64,000 nucleotides of DNA from Lentzea waywayandensis (GTDB lineage: Bacteria; Actinomycetota; Actinomycetes; Mycobacteriales; Pseudonocardiaceae): assembly GCF_900115955.1 (NCBI RefSeq), contig NZ_FOYL01000005.1, forward strand, positions 310,001 to 374,000, written 5' to 3'. Within the stretch, counting starts at the first letter, position 1, and every line of letters starts with the position of its first letter. Below, in pieces: positions 15,102 to 23,411 of the stretch. The position numbers were made by a program, and so were the translations under genes. The notes below the pieces were generated by a model. It saw only the letters and a program-made list of their open reading frames with translations. It had not been told where the DNA came from and made no database searches.

Positions 15102-17315
15102 GTGAACCATCAGCCCAGGTCCAACACCGGCGACCACACCCCGCACGGTCCACCGCTGATCCTGAAGCACGACCTGCCCGCGAGCTTCGTGCTGTTCCTC
15201 ATCTCGATCCCGCTGTCGCTCGGCATCGCGCACGCGACGGGCGCACCGCTGATGGCCGGGATCATCTCCGCGATCATCGGCGGCGTGGTCGTCGGCGCGA
15301 TCAGCGGAGCGCCGTTGCAGATCAGCGGGCCGGGGACCGGGCTCGTGGTGATCGTGGCCGGGCTGGTCGCGCAGTTCGGGTGGGCGGCCACCGCGGCGAT
15401 CACGCTGGCCGCGGGCGTGGTGCAACTCGCGCTGGGGCTCACCGGGATCAGCCGCCTGGTGCTGTCGCTGTCCCCCGCCGTGGTGCACGGCATGCTCGCG
15501 GGCATCGGCATCTCCATCGCCGTCGGGCAGCTCGTCGTGGTGCTGGGCGGCACGGCGGCGTCCACGGTGCCCGCGAACCTCGCGTCGCTGCCGGGAGAAC
15601 TGGCCGGAGCCTCACTCGGGTCGGTGCTGGCCGGTGCGGTGGCGATCGCGGTTCTGCTGCTGTGGCCCCGTGTTCCGCGCGCCCGCGTGATTCCCGCGCC
15701 GCTGGTCGCCGTCGCCCTGGCCACCGCGCTGGCGTTCGTGCTGCGTCTGGACGTCGCCAGGGTCGACCTGCCGGACAGCCACGCGCTGGTGTTCCCCGAG
15801 ATGCCTCAAGGAAGTGCCGGCACGGTGGTCATGGCCATCGTCACGGTCGCGTTGGTGGCCAGCATGGAGTCGTTGCTGTCGGCCGTCGCCACGGACCGGC
15901 TGCACGACGGGCCGCGCGCCCGGCTGGACAAGGAGCTCATCGCGCAGGGCACCGGCAACGTGCTCGCGGGCGCGCTCGGCGGGTTCCCGATCAGCGGTGG
16001 CCTGGCACGCAGCTCCACGAACGTCGCGGCGGGCGCGAAGACCCGGTACGCCGCGATCTTCCAGGGTGTGTGGATCGCGGTGGCGGTGCTGGCGTTCGCC
16101 CCGGCCCTGGAGCTGATCCCGTTGTCGGCGCTGGCGGGCGTGCTGCTCGTCGTCGGGTGCCGGCTCGTGTCGGTCGCCCGGATGCGGAACCTGGTGCAGC
16201 ACCGGGAGTTCCTCGTCTACGCGGCGACCGCGCTCGGTGTCGTCCTCTTCGGACTGCTGGAAGGCGTGGTCGCCGGCCTCGCCATCGCGTTGCTGCGCGC
16301 GTTGTACCGGCTGACGCACTGCTCGGTGCGGGTCGAGCGCAACCGCGTGTACGTGCGGGGATCGTTGGTGTTCCTGGGAGTCGGGCGGCTCGTGCGGGAG
16401 CTGCGCCGGATGCCGCAGGGCGAGACCGTCGTGCTGGAGCTGCACGTCGACTACCTGGACCACGCGTCCTACGAAGCGATCAACGACTGGCGCGAGGGCT
16501 ACGAACGGCTCGGTGGCCGGGTTCAGGTCGACGAGGTGCACGACACCTGGTACGACCGCGCGAACCAGGGCAAACCGGGGCGGCGCAAGACGTTGCCCGG
16601 CCCGCTGCCGCGCTGGTTCGCACCGTGGTCGCACTGGCAGGGCACGCCCGGCCTGGTGACGCTGCCGGAGCAGCGGTCGTCCGCCGAGGGCGATCCGATG
16701 CTGCGCGGGATGCACGAGTTCGAACGCCGTTCCGCGCCGTTGGTGCGGCCGTTCCTGCACGAGCTGGCGGTGCGCGGGCAGCGGCCCCAGCAGCTGTTCA
16801 TCACGTGCACGGACTCCCGCGTGGTGCCGAACCTGATCACCACGTCCGGGCCGGGCGACCTGTTCTGCGTGCGCAACATCGGCAACCTGGTGCCGATGCC
16901 GTCGTCGGACGACAGCTCGGTCGGGGCCGCGATCGAGTACGCGGTGGAGATCCTGAACGTCAGCACGATCGTCGTGTGTGGACACTCCGACTGCGGCGCG
17001 ATGAAGGCCCTGGTGAACGGGTCCGCGTCCCGCGGCTCGCACCTGCACTCGTGGCTGCGCAACGCCGAACCGTCGCTGATCCGGTTCCACGCGCCGACCT
17101 CGCCCGGCTGCGCGGAACTGCCGGTGTCCGACCGGCTCGCCGTCGCGAACGTCGCGCAGCAGCTGGACAACCTGCTCGCCCACCCGAGCGTGCGGGAGGC
17201 GATCACGGCGGGCACGCTCACGTTGAAGGGCATGTACTTCGACATCTCGAACGCCCGCGTGTACCTGGTCGACCCGGACCGCAACGGGCTCGAACCCGTG
17301 TCGGCACCGGCGTAG
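15102..17315 (+). CDS. SulP anion transporter fused to beta-carbonic anhydrase
   Basis: A 737-aa fusion. Residues about 20-410 are a SulP (SLC26-type) permease with about ten to twelve membrane segments; the family motif QISGPGTGLVVIVAGLV is near residue 70. A STAS-like segment follows (about 410-480, LVFLGVGRLVRELRRMPQGETVVLELHV). The C-terminus (about 530-737) is a beta-class carbonic anhydrase with zinc ligands Cys569, His628 and Cys631 and the Asp571-Arg573 dyad (CTDSR and CGHSDCG). The whole is expected to import bicarbonate or sulfate-like anions and interconvert CO2 and bicarbonate at the membrane. GTG start with an AAGGGA site. The same fusion occurs in mycobacteria. A second, unfused SulP/carbonic anhydrase pair lies at 33.6-35.5 kb. 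Confidence 0.95.
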   Translation: MNHQPRSNTGDHTPHGPPLILKHDLPASFVLFLISIPLSLGIAHATGAPLMAGIISAIIGGVVVGAISGAPLQISGPGTGLVVIVAGLVAQFGWAATAAITLAAGVVQLALGLTGISRLVLSLSPAVVHGMLAGIGISIAVGQLVVVLGGTAASTVPANLASLPGELAGASLGSVLAGAVAIAVLLLWPRVPRARVIPAPLVAVALATALAFVLRLDVARVDLPDSHALVFPEMPQGSAGTVVMAIVTVALVASMESLLSAVATDRLHDGPRARLDKELIAQGTGNVLAGALGGFPISGGLARSSTNVAAGAKTRYAAIFQGVWIAVAVLAFAPALELIPLSALAGVLLVVGCRLVSVARMRNLVQHREFLVYAATALGVVLFGLLEGVVAGLAIALLRALYRLTHCSVRVERNRVYVRGSLVFLGVGRLVRELRRMPQGETVVLELHVDYLDHASYEAINDWREGYERLGGRVQVDEVHDTWYDRANQGKPGRRKTLPGPLPRWFAPWSHWQGTPGLVTLPEQRSSAEGDPMLRGMHEFERRSAPLVRPFLHELAVRGQRPQQLFITCTDSRVVPNLITTSGPGDLFCVRNIGNLVPMPSSDDSSVGAAIEYAVEILNVSTIVVCGHSDCGAMKALVNGSASRGSHLHSWLRNAEPSLIRFHAPTSPGCAELPVSDRLAVANVAQQLDNLLAHPSVREAITAGTLTLKGMYFDISNARVYLVDPDRNGLEPVSAPA

Positions 17316-17323
17316 AAAAGCGA

Positions 17324-17355
17324 GGAGCCGCCCCGAGAACGCTCGGGGCGGCTCC
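17324..17355. terminator. Bidirectional terminator
   Basis: Perfect 14-bp stem (GGAGCCGCCCCGAG / CTCGGGGCGGCTCC) with a 4-nt loop between the convergent SulP-fusion and DD-carboxypeptidase genes; it can serve both. Confidence 0.85.
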
Positions 17356-17370
17356 ACTTGCGACGTTCTT

Positions 17371-18906
17371 CTAGCAGGTGCCGATCCAGGAGCACTCCAC
17401 GTCGAAGCGCTCCTTCGCGGGAACCTCGGTGCGGTCCTGCGCCGGAGCCTTGCGCTGCTGCGGCACCGACTGGACCTGCGGCGACACCAGCTGGGTGCCG
17501 CCGTCGGAGGCCAGGCGCACGGCGATCCTGTCCTCGATGTTCTTCGGGCTGTTGAACAACAGGACGTTGTTCTGCACCACCGAGAACACCAGCTCCCGGC
17601 CCGCCTGCGTCTTCACGTAGCCGGACAGGCCGGACACGCCGGACAGCGACCCGGTCTTGGCCTTCACGTTGCCCGCGGCCGGGGTGTTCTTCATGCGGTT
17701 GACCAGCGTGCCGTCGACACCGGCGACCGGCAGCGACGCCTGCCACGCGGCGAACCACGGCTTCGTCTTCGCCTTGACCAGCACCGAGGTGAGGTCGTCC
17801 GGCGAGAACTGGTCGAGCCGGGACATGCCGGAACCGTCGAAGACCTCGACCGCGTTCGGGTCGACGCCCAGACCGGACCACTTGGTGCTGAGCTGGTTGA
17901 TGCCGTTGGTGAACGAGCCACCCGCGGTCTTGACCAGCACCTCGGCCAGCATGTTGTTGCTGTTCTTGAGCAACGGGACGATCAGCTCGCTGAGCGTCAT
18001 CGACGTGTCGGTCGCGAGGACGGCGGCGTTCGCCGGCGCCTTCTGCCTCTTCACTCCACCAGTGACGGTGATCCCGTTGGCCTGCAAGGCCTTCTGGAAC
18101 ACCGACGTCACGAGGCCGGTCGGGTCCTTGACCGACGCGAGCGCGGTGGTCTCGACGGACGTGGAACCGCTGACGAAGATCCGGTTCGTGCCGTGTTCGC
18201 GTTCCACGGAGACGCCACCGTTGCCGGTCGTCGCCGTGGACACGATCTGCACGTGGTCGTTCGCCGGTTCGGTCGTCACGACAGCCGGGGCGCCCGCCGC
18301 GGCGCCCGGCTTGACGCGCACGACCACGGTGCCCGCGCTGAACTTCGCGTCCGGCGAGAGCGTGAGCGCCGACGTCTCCGCACTGTAGGAGTACGGCTCG
18401 TCGTCCCACGCCCACCCCGAGCCGTACGGCTGCGCGTCGAACTTGGTGTCGTCGATGACGAGCGCGCCGTTCACCGTGGTGACGCCACTGGCCTTCAACG
18501 TGTCCGCGAGCTGCTGGTAGCGCAGCCGGGACATCGTCGGGTCGCCGCCGCCACGCAGCACCAGGTCGCCGTTGAGCGCCGTCCCGGTCTTCGTACCGGC
18601 CGAGACGAGCTCGGTCTTCCAGCGGTAGTCCGGACCCAGCAGGTCCAGCGCCGTCGTCGTGGTGAGCAGCTTCATGTTCGACGCCACCTGGGAACGCCTG
18701 CTGCTCTGCCTGGTGTAGATCACTTCACCTGAGTTGGCGTCCCGCACGACCAGGCCGACATCCGCGCCCTTCAGCGCGTTGTCGGCCAGGATCGTGTCGA
18801 GATCAGCCGTGAGGGCCTCGTTGCCGACCGCCACGGCGCCGCCGCTGGACGTCAGGGTCAACCCTGCCGTCACAGCGACGACCGCCCCCAGAATGCCTAA
18901 TTTCAC
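17371..18906 (-). CDS. dacB: D-alanyl-D-alanine carboxypeptidase/endopeptidase (peptidase S13)
   Basis: Secreted penicillin-binding protein 4-type enzyme, 511 aa, that trims D-Ala from, or cuts cross-links in, peptidoglycan. It has a signal peptide (about 1-26). The active-site motifs are SxxK at Ser76-Lys79 (ASNMK), SNN near residue 310 (KNSNNM) and KTG near residue 423 (KAKTGSLSG). The large domain between the first two motifs is typical of S13. Its GTG start overlaps the stop of gnd by 4 nt (GTGA), indicating coupled translation. Odd feature: a C-terminal tail rich in Gln/Lys/Glu ends in ECSWIGTC with two cysteines, not part of the catalytic fold. Confidence 0.94.
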   Translation of the reverse strand: MKLGILGAVVAVTAGLTLTSSGGAVAVGNEALTADLDTILADNALKGADVGLVVRDANSGEVIYTRQSSRRSQVASNMKLLTTTTALDLLGPDYRWKTELVSAGTKTGTALNGDLVLRGGGDPTMSRLRYQQLADTLKASGVTTVNGALVIDDTKFDAQPYGSGWAWDDEPYSYSAETSALTLSPDAKFSAGTVVVRVKPGAAAGAPAVVTTEPANDHVQIVSTATTGNGGVSVEREHGTNRIFVSGSTSVETTALASVKDPTGLVTSVFQKALQANGITVTGGVKRQKAPANAAVLATDTSMTLSELIVPLLKNSNNMLAEVLVKTAGGSFTNGINQLSTKWSGLGVDPNAVEVFDGSGMSRLDQFSPDDLTSVLVKAKTKPWFAAWQASLPVAGVDGTLVNRMKNTPAAGNVKAKTGSLSGVSGLSGYVKTQAGRELVFSVVQNNVLLFNSPKNIEDRIAVRLASDGGTQLVSPQVQSVPQQRKAPAQDRTEVPAKERFDVECSWIGTC

Positions 18907-20333
18907 GCTTCCACCTCTGATCGATCACCCGACCACAACGTGTGGAAGCTACCGGGCCTGTCCGTACGCCGGTACGTGTGTGCCCCGAAGAAGTCCCGCT
19001 GTCCCTGCACAAGCGCGGCCGGCAGACGTTCCGAGCGGAGTCCGTCGTAGTAGGCCAAAGCGGACACGAAGCCCGGCGTCGGCACGCCGGATTCCACTGC
19101 TCGCACCACAACCCGGCGCCACGCGGCCTCGGCGTTCTGCACCGCGTCCCGGAAGTAGTTGTCCACCAACAGGGACTCGATGTCGGCGTTCACGTCGTAG
19201 GCCTCGCGAATGCGGTTGAGGAACTGCGCTCGGATGATGCAGCCACCACGCCAGATCGTCGCCATCGCACCGAGGTCGATGTTCCAGTCGAAGTTCTTCG
19301 ACGCCTCACGCATCATGTCGAAGCCCTGCGCGTACGCGACGACCTTCGACGCGTAGAGCGCCTGGCGCACGTCGTCGACCAGTTCGGCGTCCGGCTTCGC
19401 GACGACCTCGCTGGCACCGAACGCCTCGCGCACGGCCTTGCGCTGGTCGGTGTGACCGCTCAGGCTGCGCGCGAACACGGCCTCGGCGATACCGGTGACC
19501 GGCACACCCAGCTCCAGCGCCTCCTGCACGGTCCAGCGGCCGGTGCCCTTCTGCTCCGCGGCGTCCTCGATGACCTGGACGAGCGGCGTGCCGTCCGCGT
19601 CGACGTGCTTGAGGACCTCGGCGGTGATCTCGACCAGGTACGACTCCAGGTCGCCCGAGTTCCACTGCGTGAAGACCTCGGAGATCTCCGCCGGCGTCTG
19701 GCCGCCGATGCGGGACAGCAGGTCGTACGCCTCGGCGATCAGCTGCATGTCGGCGTACTCGATGCCGTTGTGCACCATCTTCACGAAGTGCCCGGCGCCG
19801 TCCGGCCCGACGTGCACGCAGCACGGCTGACCGTCCACCTTGGCCGCGATCTCCTCGAAGACCGGACCGACGTGCTTGTAGGACTCGGCGGGACCGCCCG
19901 GCATGATGCTCGGGCCGTTGAGCGCGCCCTCCTCGCCACCGGAGATGCCGGCGCCGACGAACAGCAGCCCCTTCTCCTTCAGCGCGGCCTCACGGCGACG
20001 CGTGTCGTTGAAGTGGGCGTTGCCGCCGTCGATGACCATGTCGCCGGGTTCGAGGATCCCGCTCAGCTCGTCGATGACGGCGTCGGTCGGGCCACCCGCC
20101 TTGACCATGATGATGATCTGGCGCGGCGTCTGCAGGCTGTCGACCAGATCCTGCAGCGTCTCGGCGCCGACGAAGTCGCCCTCGTGGCCGTGCTCGTCGA
20201 GCAGGGCCTTCATCTTCGCGGGCGTCCGGTTGTGCACGGCCACTTTGAAACCGTGCCGCGCGAGGTTCCGCGCGAGGTTGCTGCCCATGGTGGCAAGACC
20301 GGTGACCGCGATACGTGCTTTGCCTTCCGTCAT
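18903..20333 (-). CDS. gnd: 6-phosphogluconate dehydrogenase (decarboxylating)
   Basis: Oxidises and decarboxylates 6-phosphogluconate to ribulose 5-phosphate with NADP in the pentose phosphate pathway; cytosolic. 476 aa, the long (GND1) form. The N-terminal Rossmann domain has the motif GLATMGSNLARNLARHG (residues 12-28) and binds NADP through NRT. The substrate site GISGGEEGALNGPSIMPGG (about 130-148) and catalytic Lys in HFVKMVHNGIEY (about 185-195) are intact. The all-alpha C-terminal domain ends in the usual HTYRRTDRPGSFHTLWSG tail (split here as HTYRRTD and SFHTLWSG). It is the first gene of a pair with the DD-carboxypeptidase (4-nt overlap), a link without an obvious biochemical reason. 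Confidence 0.97.
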   Translation of the reverse strand: MTEGKARIAVTGLATMGSNLARNLARHGFKVAVHNRTPAKMKALLDEHGHEGDFVGAETLQDLVDSLQTPRQIIIMVKAGGPTDAVIDELSGILEPGDMVIDGGNAHFNDTRRREAALKEKGLLFVGAGISGGEEGALNGPSIMPGGPAESYKHVGPVFEEIAAKVDGQPCCVHVGPDGAGHFVKMVHNGIEYADMQLIAEAYDLLSRIGGQTPAEISEVFTQWNSGDLESYLVEITAEVLKHVDADGTPLVQVIEDAAEQKGTGRWTVQEALELGVPVTGIAEAVFARSLSGHTDQRKAVREAFGASEVVAKPDAELVDDVRQALYASKVVAYAQGFDMMREASKNFDWNIDLGAMATIWRGGCIIRAQFLNRIREAYDVNADIESLLVDNYFRDAVQNAEAAWRRVVVRAVESGVPTPGFVSALAYYDGLRSERLPAALVQGQRDFFGAHTYRRTDRPGSFHTLWSGDRSEVEA

Positions 20334-20454
20334 ACGCGACAGCCTGCCGTGTTCTCCGCCTTTACGCGAGACGTCACAGGGTGTTCTCAGACTCCGTTTT
20401 GCCAGGTGAACCGCGTCACGTGCCGGTACGTATTGCTAGGCGTAAGTTGGCTTC

Positions 20455-20757
20455 ATGACGGAATTCACGAGCGTGGGACGCTCGGCGACCGACCGTGCCC
20501 CCAGGTACGGATCGCAGCTGGTGAAGCACTTCACGGCCAAGGACCTCGAAGGGTCCTGGGAGGACACCCGCGGCTTCGTCCGCTTCTCGGCCGGCCTCGC
20601 GGAGTTCGAGGCCTCGGACGACGCGTTGATCATGCGCGTGGTCTGCACGTCGGAGGAGGACGTGGCTCGGCTGCGCGATGTCGTGGAACGGCACCTCGTC
20701 CGCTTCGGAACGCGCGACGAACTGTCCGTCACGTGGGACTCAGGTAGCGAGAACTGA
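20455..20757 (+). CDS. DUF2218 family protein
   Basis: Small cytosolic protein of 100 aa matching the DUF2218 family: SVGRSATDRAPRYGSQLVKHF at the start (here split) and a conserved VVERHLVRFGTRDELSVTW end. The family often sits beside siderophore or metal genes, but its role is unknown. Divergent from gnd (120-bp gap). Its 3' end overlaps the convergent LysE-type exporter gene by 18 nt. ATG at 20455; ribosome site weak. Confidence 0.88.
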   Translation: MTEFTSVGRSATDRAPRYGSQLVKHFTAKDLEGSWEDTRGFVRFSAGLAEFEASDDALIMRVVCTSEEDVARLRDVVERHLVRFGTRDELSVTWDSGSEN

Positions 20758-21333
20758 CGCCGCCAGCCCGATGAGAGCGGTCCCACAGACCCTCTCGAAC
20801 ACCGCGCGCGTCCTGGGCCTGCTCAAGAGCCTGCCCAGCTGACGCGCCAACGGCACCACGATGACCCAGAACACCGCGAACACCCCGACCGTGACCGCGC
20901 TCAGCACGGCCGCCTGCGGAAGGGGCGCGGCGTTCGGGTCCATCGCCTGCGGGATGAGGCTCAGGAACGTGAGCATCACCTTGGGGTTCAACAGGTCGCA
21001 CAGCATGCCGCGCAGGAACACGTTCTTCTGCTGAGGCTGCTCTTCGATCGGCTTGTTCGCCGTCTTCAGCGTCATGAAGCCGATGTAGGCGAGGTAGAGC
21101 GCGCCGATCGCCTTGACCACGAACAACGCCGCCGGGGCCGCCGCCACGAGCGCGGACAACCCGACCGTCGCGAGCGTCGCGTGGATCAGCAGCCCGGTGA
21201 GCACCCCGAGCGCCGCCTCGACGCCCTTCCTGAAGCTCCGGACCGCGTTCCCCATGACCAGTACGAAGTCGGGACCGGGCACGACCGTGATCACCACGAG
21301 TGCCAGCAGGAACGACGTCCACGCGATGTGCAT
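20740..21333 (-). CDS. LysE/RhtB family amino-acid exporter
   Basis: Membrane exporter of 197 aa, the usual family length, with six predicted membrane segments. The N-terminal signature VVPGPDFVLVMGNAVRSFRKGVEAALGV (read in parts; PGPD at about residues 19-22) is diagnostic of LysE/RhtB. Such proteins export amino acids such as homoserine, threonine, leucine or lysine. It is divergent from an Lrp/AsnC-type regulator with 60 bp between the start codons, the classic LysE/LysG-like arrangement, so the regulator very likely controls it in response to an amino acid. Confidence 0.94.
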   Translation of the reverse strand: MHIAWTSFLLALVVITVVPGPDFVLVMGNAVRSFRKGVEAALGVLTGLLIHATLATVGLSALVAAAPAALFVVKAIGALYLAYIGFMTLKTANKPIEEQPQQKNVFLRGMLCDLLNPKVMLTFLSLIPQAMDPNAAPLPQAAVLSAVTVGVFAVFWVIVVPLARQLGRLLSRPRTRAVFERVCGTALIGLAASVLAT

Positions 21334-21356
21334 GGCGCAGATCGTCTGTGGTTTGT

Positions 21357-21364
21357 TCGTACGA
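21357..21364. promoter_or_regulatory. Candidate Lrp operator core
   Basis: TCGTACGA palindrome in the 60-bp divergent promoter between the LysE exporter and Lrp genes, with a related TACGA at 21381-21385. Candidate site for the Lrp/AsnC regulator; position-based inference. Confidence 0.3.
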
Positions 21365-21393
21365 GTTCCAGCAGGTCAGTACGATGTTCGGTT

Positions 21394-21903
21394 ATGCGCG
21401 AACAAGCCGAACTGGATTCGGTCGACTGGCACATCCTGGAGGAGTTGCAGAACGACGCGACCCTGCCGAACCGCGCGCTGGCGGAGATCGTCGGGCTGGC
21501 GCCGTCGTCGTGCCTGCAGCGGGTGCGACGACTGCGGGATCTGGGCGTGATCACGGGGTGCCACGCCGTGGTGGATCCGGCGACGACGGGGCTGCCGCTG
21601 GAGGCCGTGATCTCGGTGAACGTGCGGCCGCACACCCGTGCCGTGGTGGCCGGCTTTCGGGCGTTCGTGATGGCGCAGCCCGAGACGCGGTCGATCTTCC
21701 ACGTCTCCGGGCAGGCCGACTTCCTGATCCACATCGCCGTTGCCGGGTCCACGCATCTGCAGGCGTTCCTGATGGACAAGATCGCTTCGCGGACGGAGGT
21801 GCGGAATTTGACCAGTTCGGTGGTGCTGGAGCGGGTGGAGACCCGTGCTTTGACGCCGCCGGCGAACCTGCGGCCGACTCACCGGCGGCGTCGTGCGGAC
21901 TAG
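21394..21903 (+). CDS. Lrp/AsnC family transcriptional regulator
   Basis: 169-aa regulator. The N-terminal winged helix-turn-helix (about 8-60: LDSVDWHILEELQNDATLPNRALAEIVGLAPSSCLQRVRRL, in parts) and C-terminal RAM ligand-binding domain (about 75-150; VSGQADFLIHIAVAG is the characteristic GxxD motif) are both present. It probably senses an amino acid and controls the divergent exporter gene. The ATG at 21394 was chosen because the upstream frame extends into the exporter promoter. The C-terminal 20 residues are a basic tail. The stop overlaps the convergent Uma2 gene by 4 nt. Confidence 0.94.
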   Translation: MREQAELDSVDWHILEELQNDATLPNRALAEIVGLAPSSCLQRVRRLRDLGVITGCHAVVDPATTGLPLEAVISVNVRPHTRAVVAGFRAFVMAQPETRSIFHVSGQADFLIHIAVAGSTHLQAFLMDKIASRTEVRNLTSSVVLERVETRALTPPANLRPTHRRRRAD

Positions 21904-22472
21904 CGGATCAACTCGTCCAGGTTCAGCGTCATCGGCGACGGGCCCACGACGTCGAGCGTTCCGGTGCCACCCTCCGCGAGTTCGTACCAGCCGTCCGCGA
22001 GGGAGTACGCGGCCATGGCTGCGGGACCATCGAGAGCGATGATCCAATAGTTCGGGATCCCGGCCGCCGCGTACTCGCGCAGCTTGATCCGGAGATCGAC
22101 GTCCTCCGACTCCTCCGACATGATCTCGACCACCAGCGCCACGTCCGCAGCATCGAACCGGGTGACCTCATCACGGAAGGCTCGGATCGACGCCACCACC
22201 ACGTCAGGTTTGCGCATCAACGGCCAGCTGCCGTCTTTGAGCAGAACGTCGAACGAGTGCACGACACGCAGCCCGGCCGGCAGCTGCTCGTCCAACTGAT
22301 TCGTGAGCATCATGAGTGCTCGTTGATGCCTTGGGGTCCGCGGCGGCATCTCCACCAGTTCGCCGTCAACTAGTTCGTGCCGCCTGCAGTCGTCCTCGGA
22401 CATGGCGTCGTAACCGGCCAGCGTCGTGATCACCACTGGATCATCGACGCGGCGAGAGCCGACCTTGATCAC
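21900..22472 (-). CDS. Uma2 family (DUF820) putative endonuclease
   Basis: 190-aa protein of the restriction-endonuclease-like DUF820/Uma2 family. The family opening RRHELVDGELVEMPPRTPRHQRALMML (about 30-56) and the PD-(D/E)xK-like core KPDVVVA...ADVALVVEIMSEESEDVDLRIKLREYAAAGIPNYWIIA (in parts, about 88-145) are intact. Hundreds of such genes occur in actinomycetes and cyanobacteria, mostly as stand-alone copies; their role is unknown. Start is a GTG at 22472 without a strong ribosome site; a downstream GTG is possible. A second member lies at 52.0-52.6 kb. Confidence 0.88.
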   Translation of the reverse strand: MIKVGSRRVDDPVVITTLAGYDAMSEDDCRRHELVDGELVEMPPRTPRHQRALMMLTNQLDEQLPAGLRVVHSFDVLLKDGSWPLMRKPDVVVASIRAFRDEVTRFDAADVALVVEIMSEESEDVDLRIKLREYAAAGIPNYWIIALDGPAAMAAYSLADGWYELAEGGTGTLDVVGPSPMTLNLDELIR

Positions 22473-22490
22473 TCGAACAGGGGTGCGAAC

Positions 22491-23402
22491 TCACTCCCCA
22501 TCAGGTGACGACTTGATCACCCGGATCAGCCCTTCCTGCACCACGGTCGCCACCAGCTGCCCGTCCCGGGTGAAGAACCGCCCAGTGGCCAGCCCACGAT
22601 TCCCCGAGGCAGACGGAGAAGACGTGTCGTACAGCAACCACTCGTCGGCCCGGAAAGGCCGGTGGAACCACATCGCGTGGTCCAAAGAGGCTCCGAGGAC
22701 CTTGTCCAGTCCCCAGTAGACGCCGTGCCGCGCCAGAACCCCGTCCAGCAACGTCATGTCCGAGGCGTAGGTCATGATGCACAGCTGGAGCATCGGGTCG
22801 TCCGGCAGCTTGCCGTCGGCCTTCATCCACACGCGGGACGCGGCCTCGCCGGGACCGTCCTCACGCGACTCCCACGGCGGCTCGGTCACGTAGCGGACGT
22901 CGATCGGGCGCGGGAACTTCGACGTGTGCAGGCTGTAGCCCTCTGCCGCCTCGGCCCAGGTCGGCAGCGACTCCGGGTCCGGCACCTCCGGCATCGGCGA
23001 CGAGTGCTCGTTGCCCTGCTCCTCCAGCTGGAAGGAGGCGGACAACGCGAAAATCGCCTTGCCGTGCTGCACGGCGACGACGCGGCGGGTCGTGAAGGAC
23101 CGTCCATCCCGGATTCGGTCCACCTCGTACACGATCGGCACGCGGGGGTCGCCGGGCCGGATGAAGTACGAGTGCAGCGAGTGCACCCGCCGTTCCACCG
23201 GGACCGTGCGACCGGCGGCCACCAGGGCCTGGCCCGCCACCTGCCCGCCGAAGACGCGCACTGGCGACTCGGCGGGCGACACGCCTCGGAAGATGTTCTC
23301 CTCGATGCGTTCCAGGTCGAGCAACGCGACCAGGTCGTCCACTGCGGATTGTCCGCTCAAGCCTGATGGGCTCGTAGCAGCGGCTCGGGCAGCCTCGGTC
23401 AC
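22491..23402 (-). CDS. tesB: Acyl-CoA thioesterase II
   Basis: Hydrolyses acyl-CoA to free acid and CoA. 303 aa with a double hot-dog fold: the N-terminal half has RVFGGQVAGQALVAAGRTVP and the characteristic HSLHSYFIRPGDP; the C-terminal half has DMTLLDGVLARHGVYW and SLDHAMWFHRPFRADEWLLYD, carrying the catalytic Asp, followed by GNRGLATGRFFTRDGQLVATVVQEGLIR. All family blocks are present. Start GTG at 23402 with TAGGAG 6 nt upstream, located 9 nt after the pyk stop, so both are likely one transcript. Confidence 0.96.
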   Translation of the reverse strand: MTEAARAAATSPSGLSGQSAVDDLVALLDLERIEENIFRGVSPAESPVRVFGGQVAGQALVAAGRTVPVERRVHSLHSYFIRPGDPRVPIVYEVDRIRDGRSFTTRRVVAVQHGKAIFALSASFQLEEQGNEHSSPMPEVPDPESLPTWAEAAEGYSLHTSKFPRPIDVRYVTEPPWESREDGPGEAASRVWMKADGKLPDDPMLQLCIMTYASDMTLLDGVLARHGVYWGLDKVLGASLDHAMWFHRPFRADEWLLYDTSSPSASGNRGLATGRFFTRDGQLVATVVQEGLIRVIKSSPDGE

Positions 23403-23411
23403 GTCAAGCTC

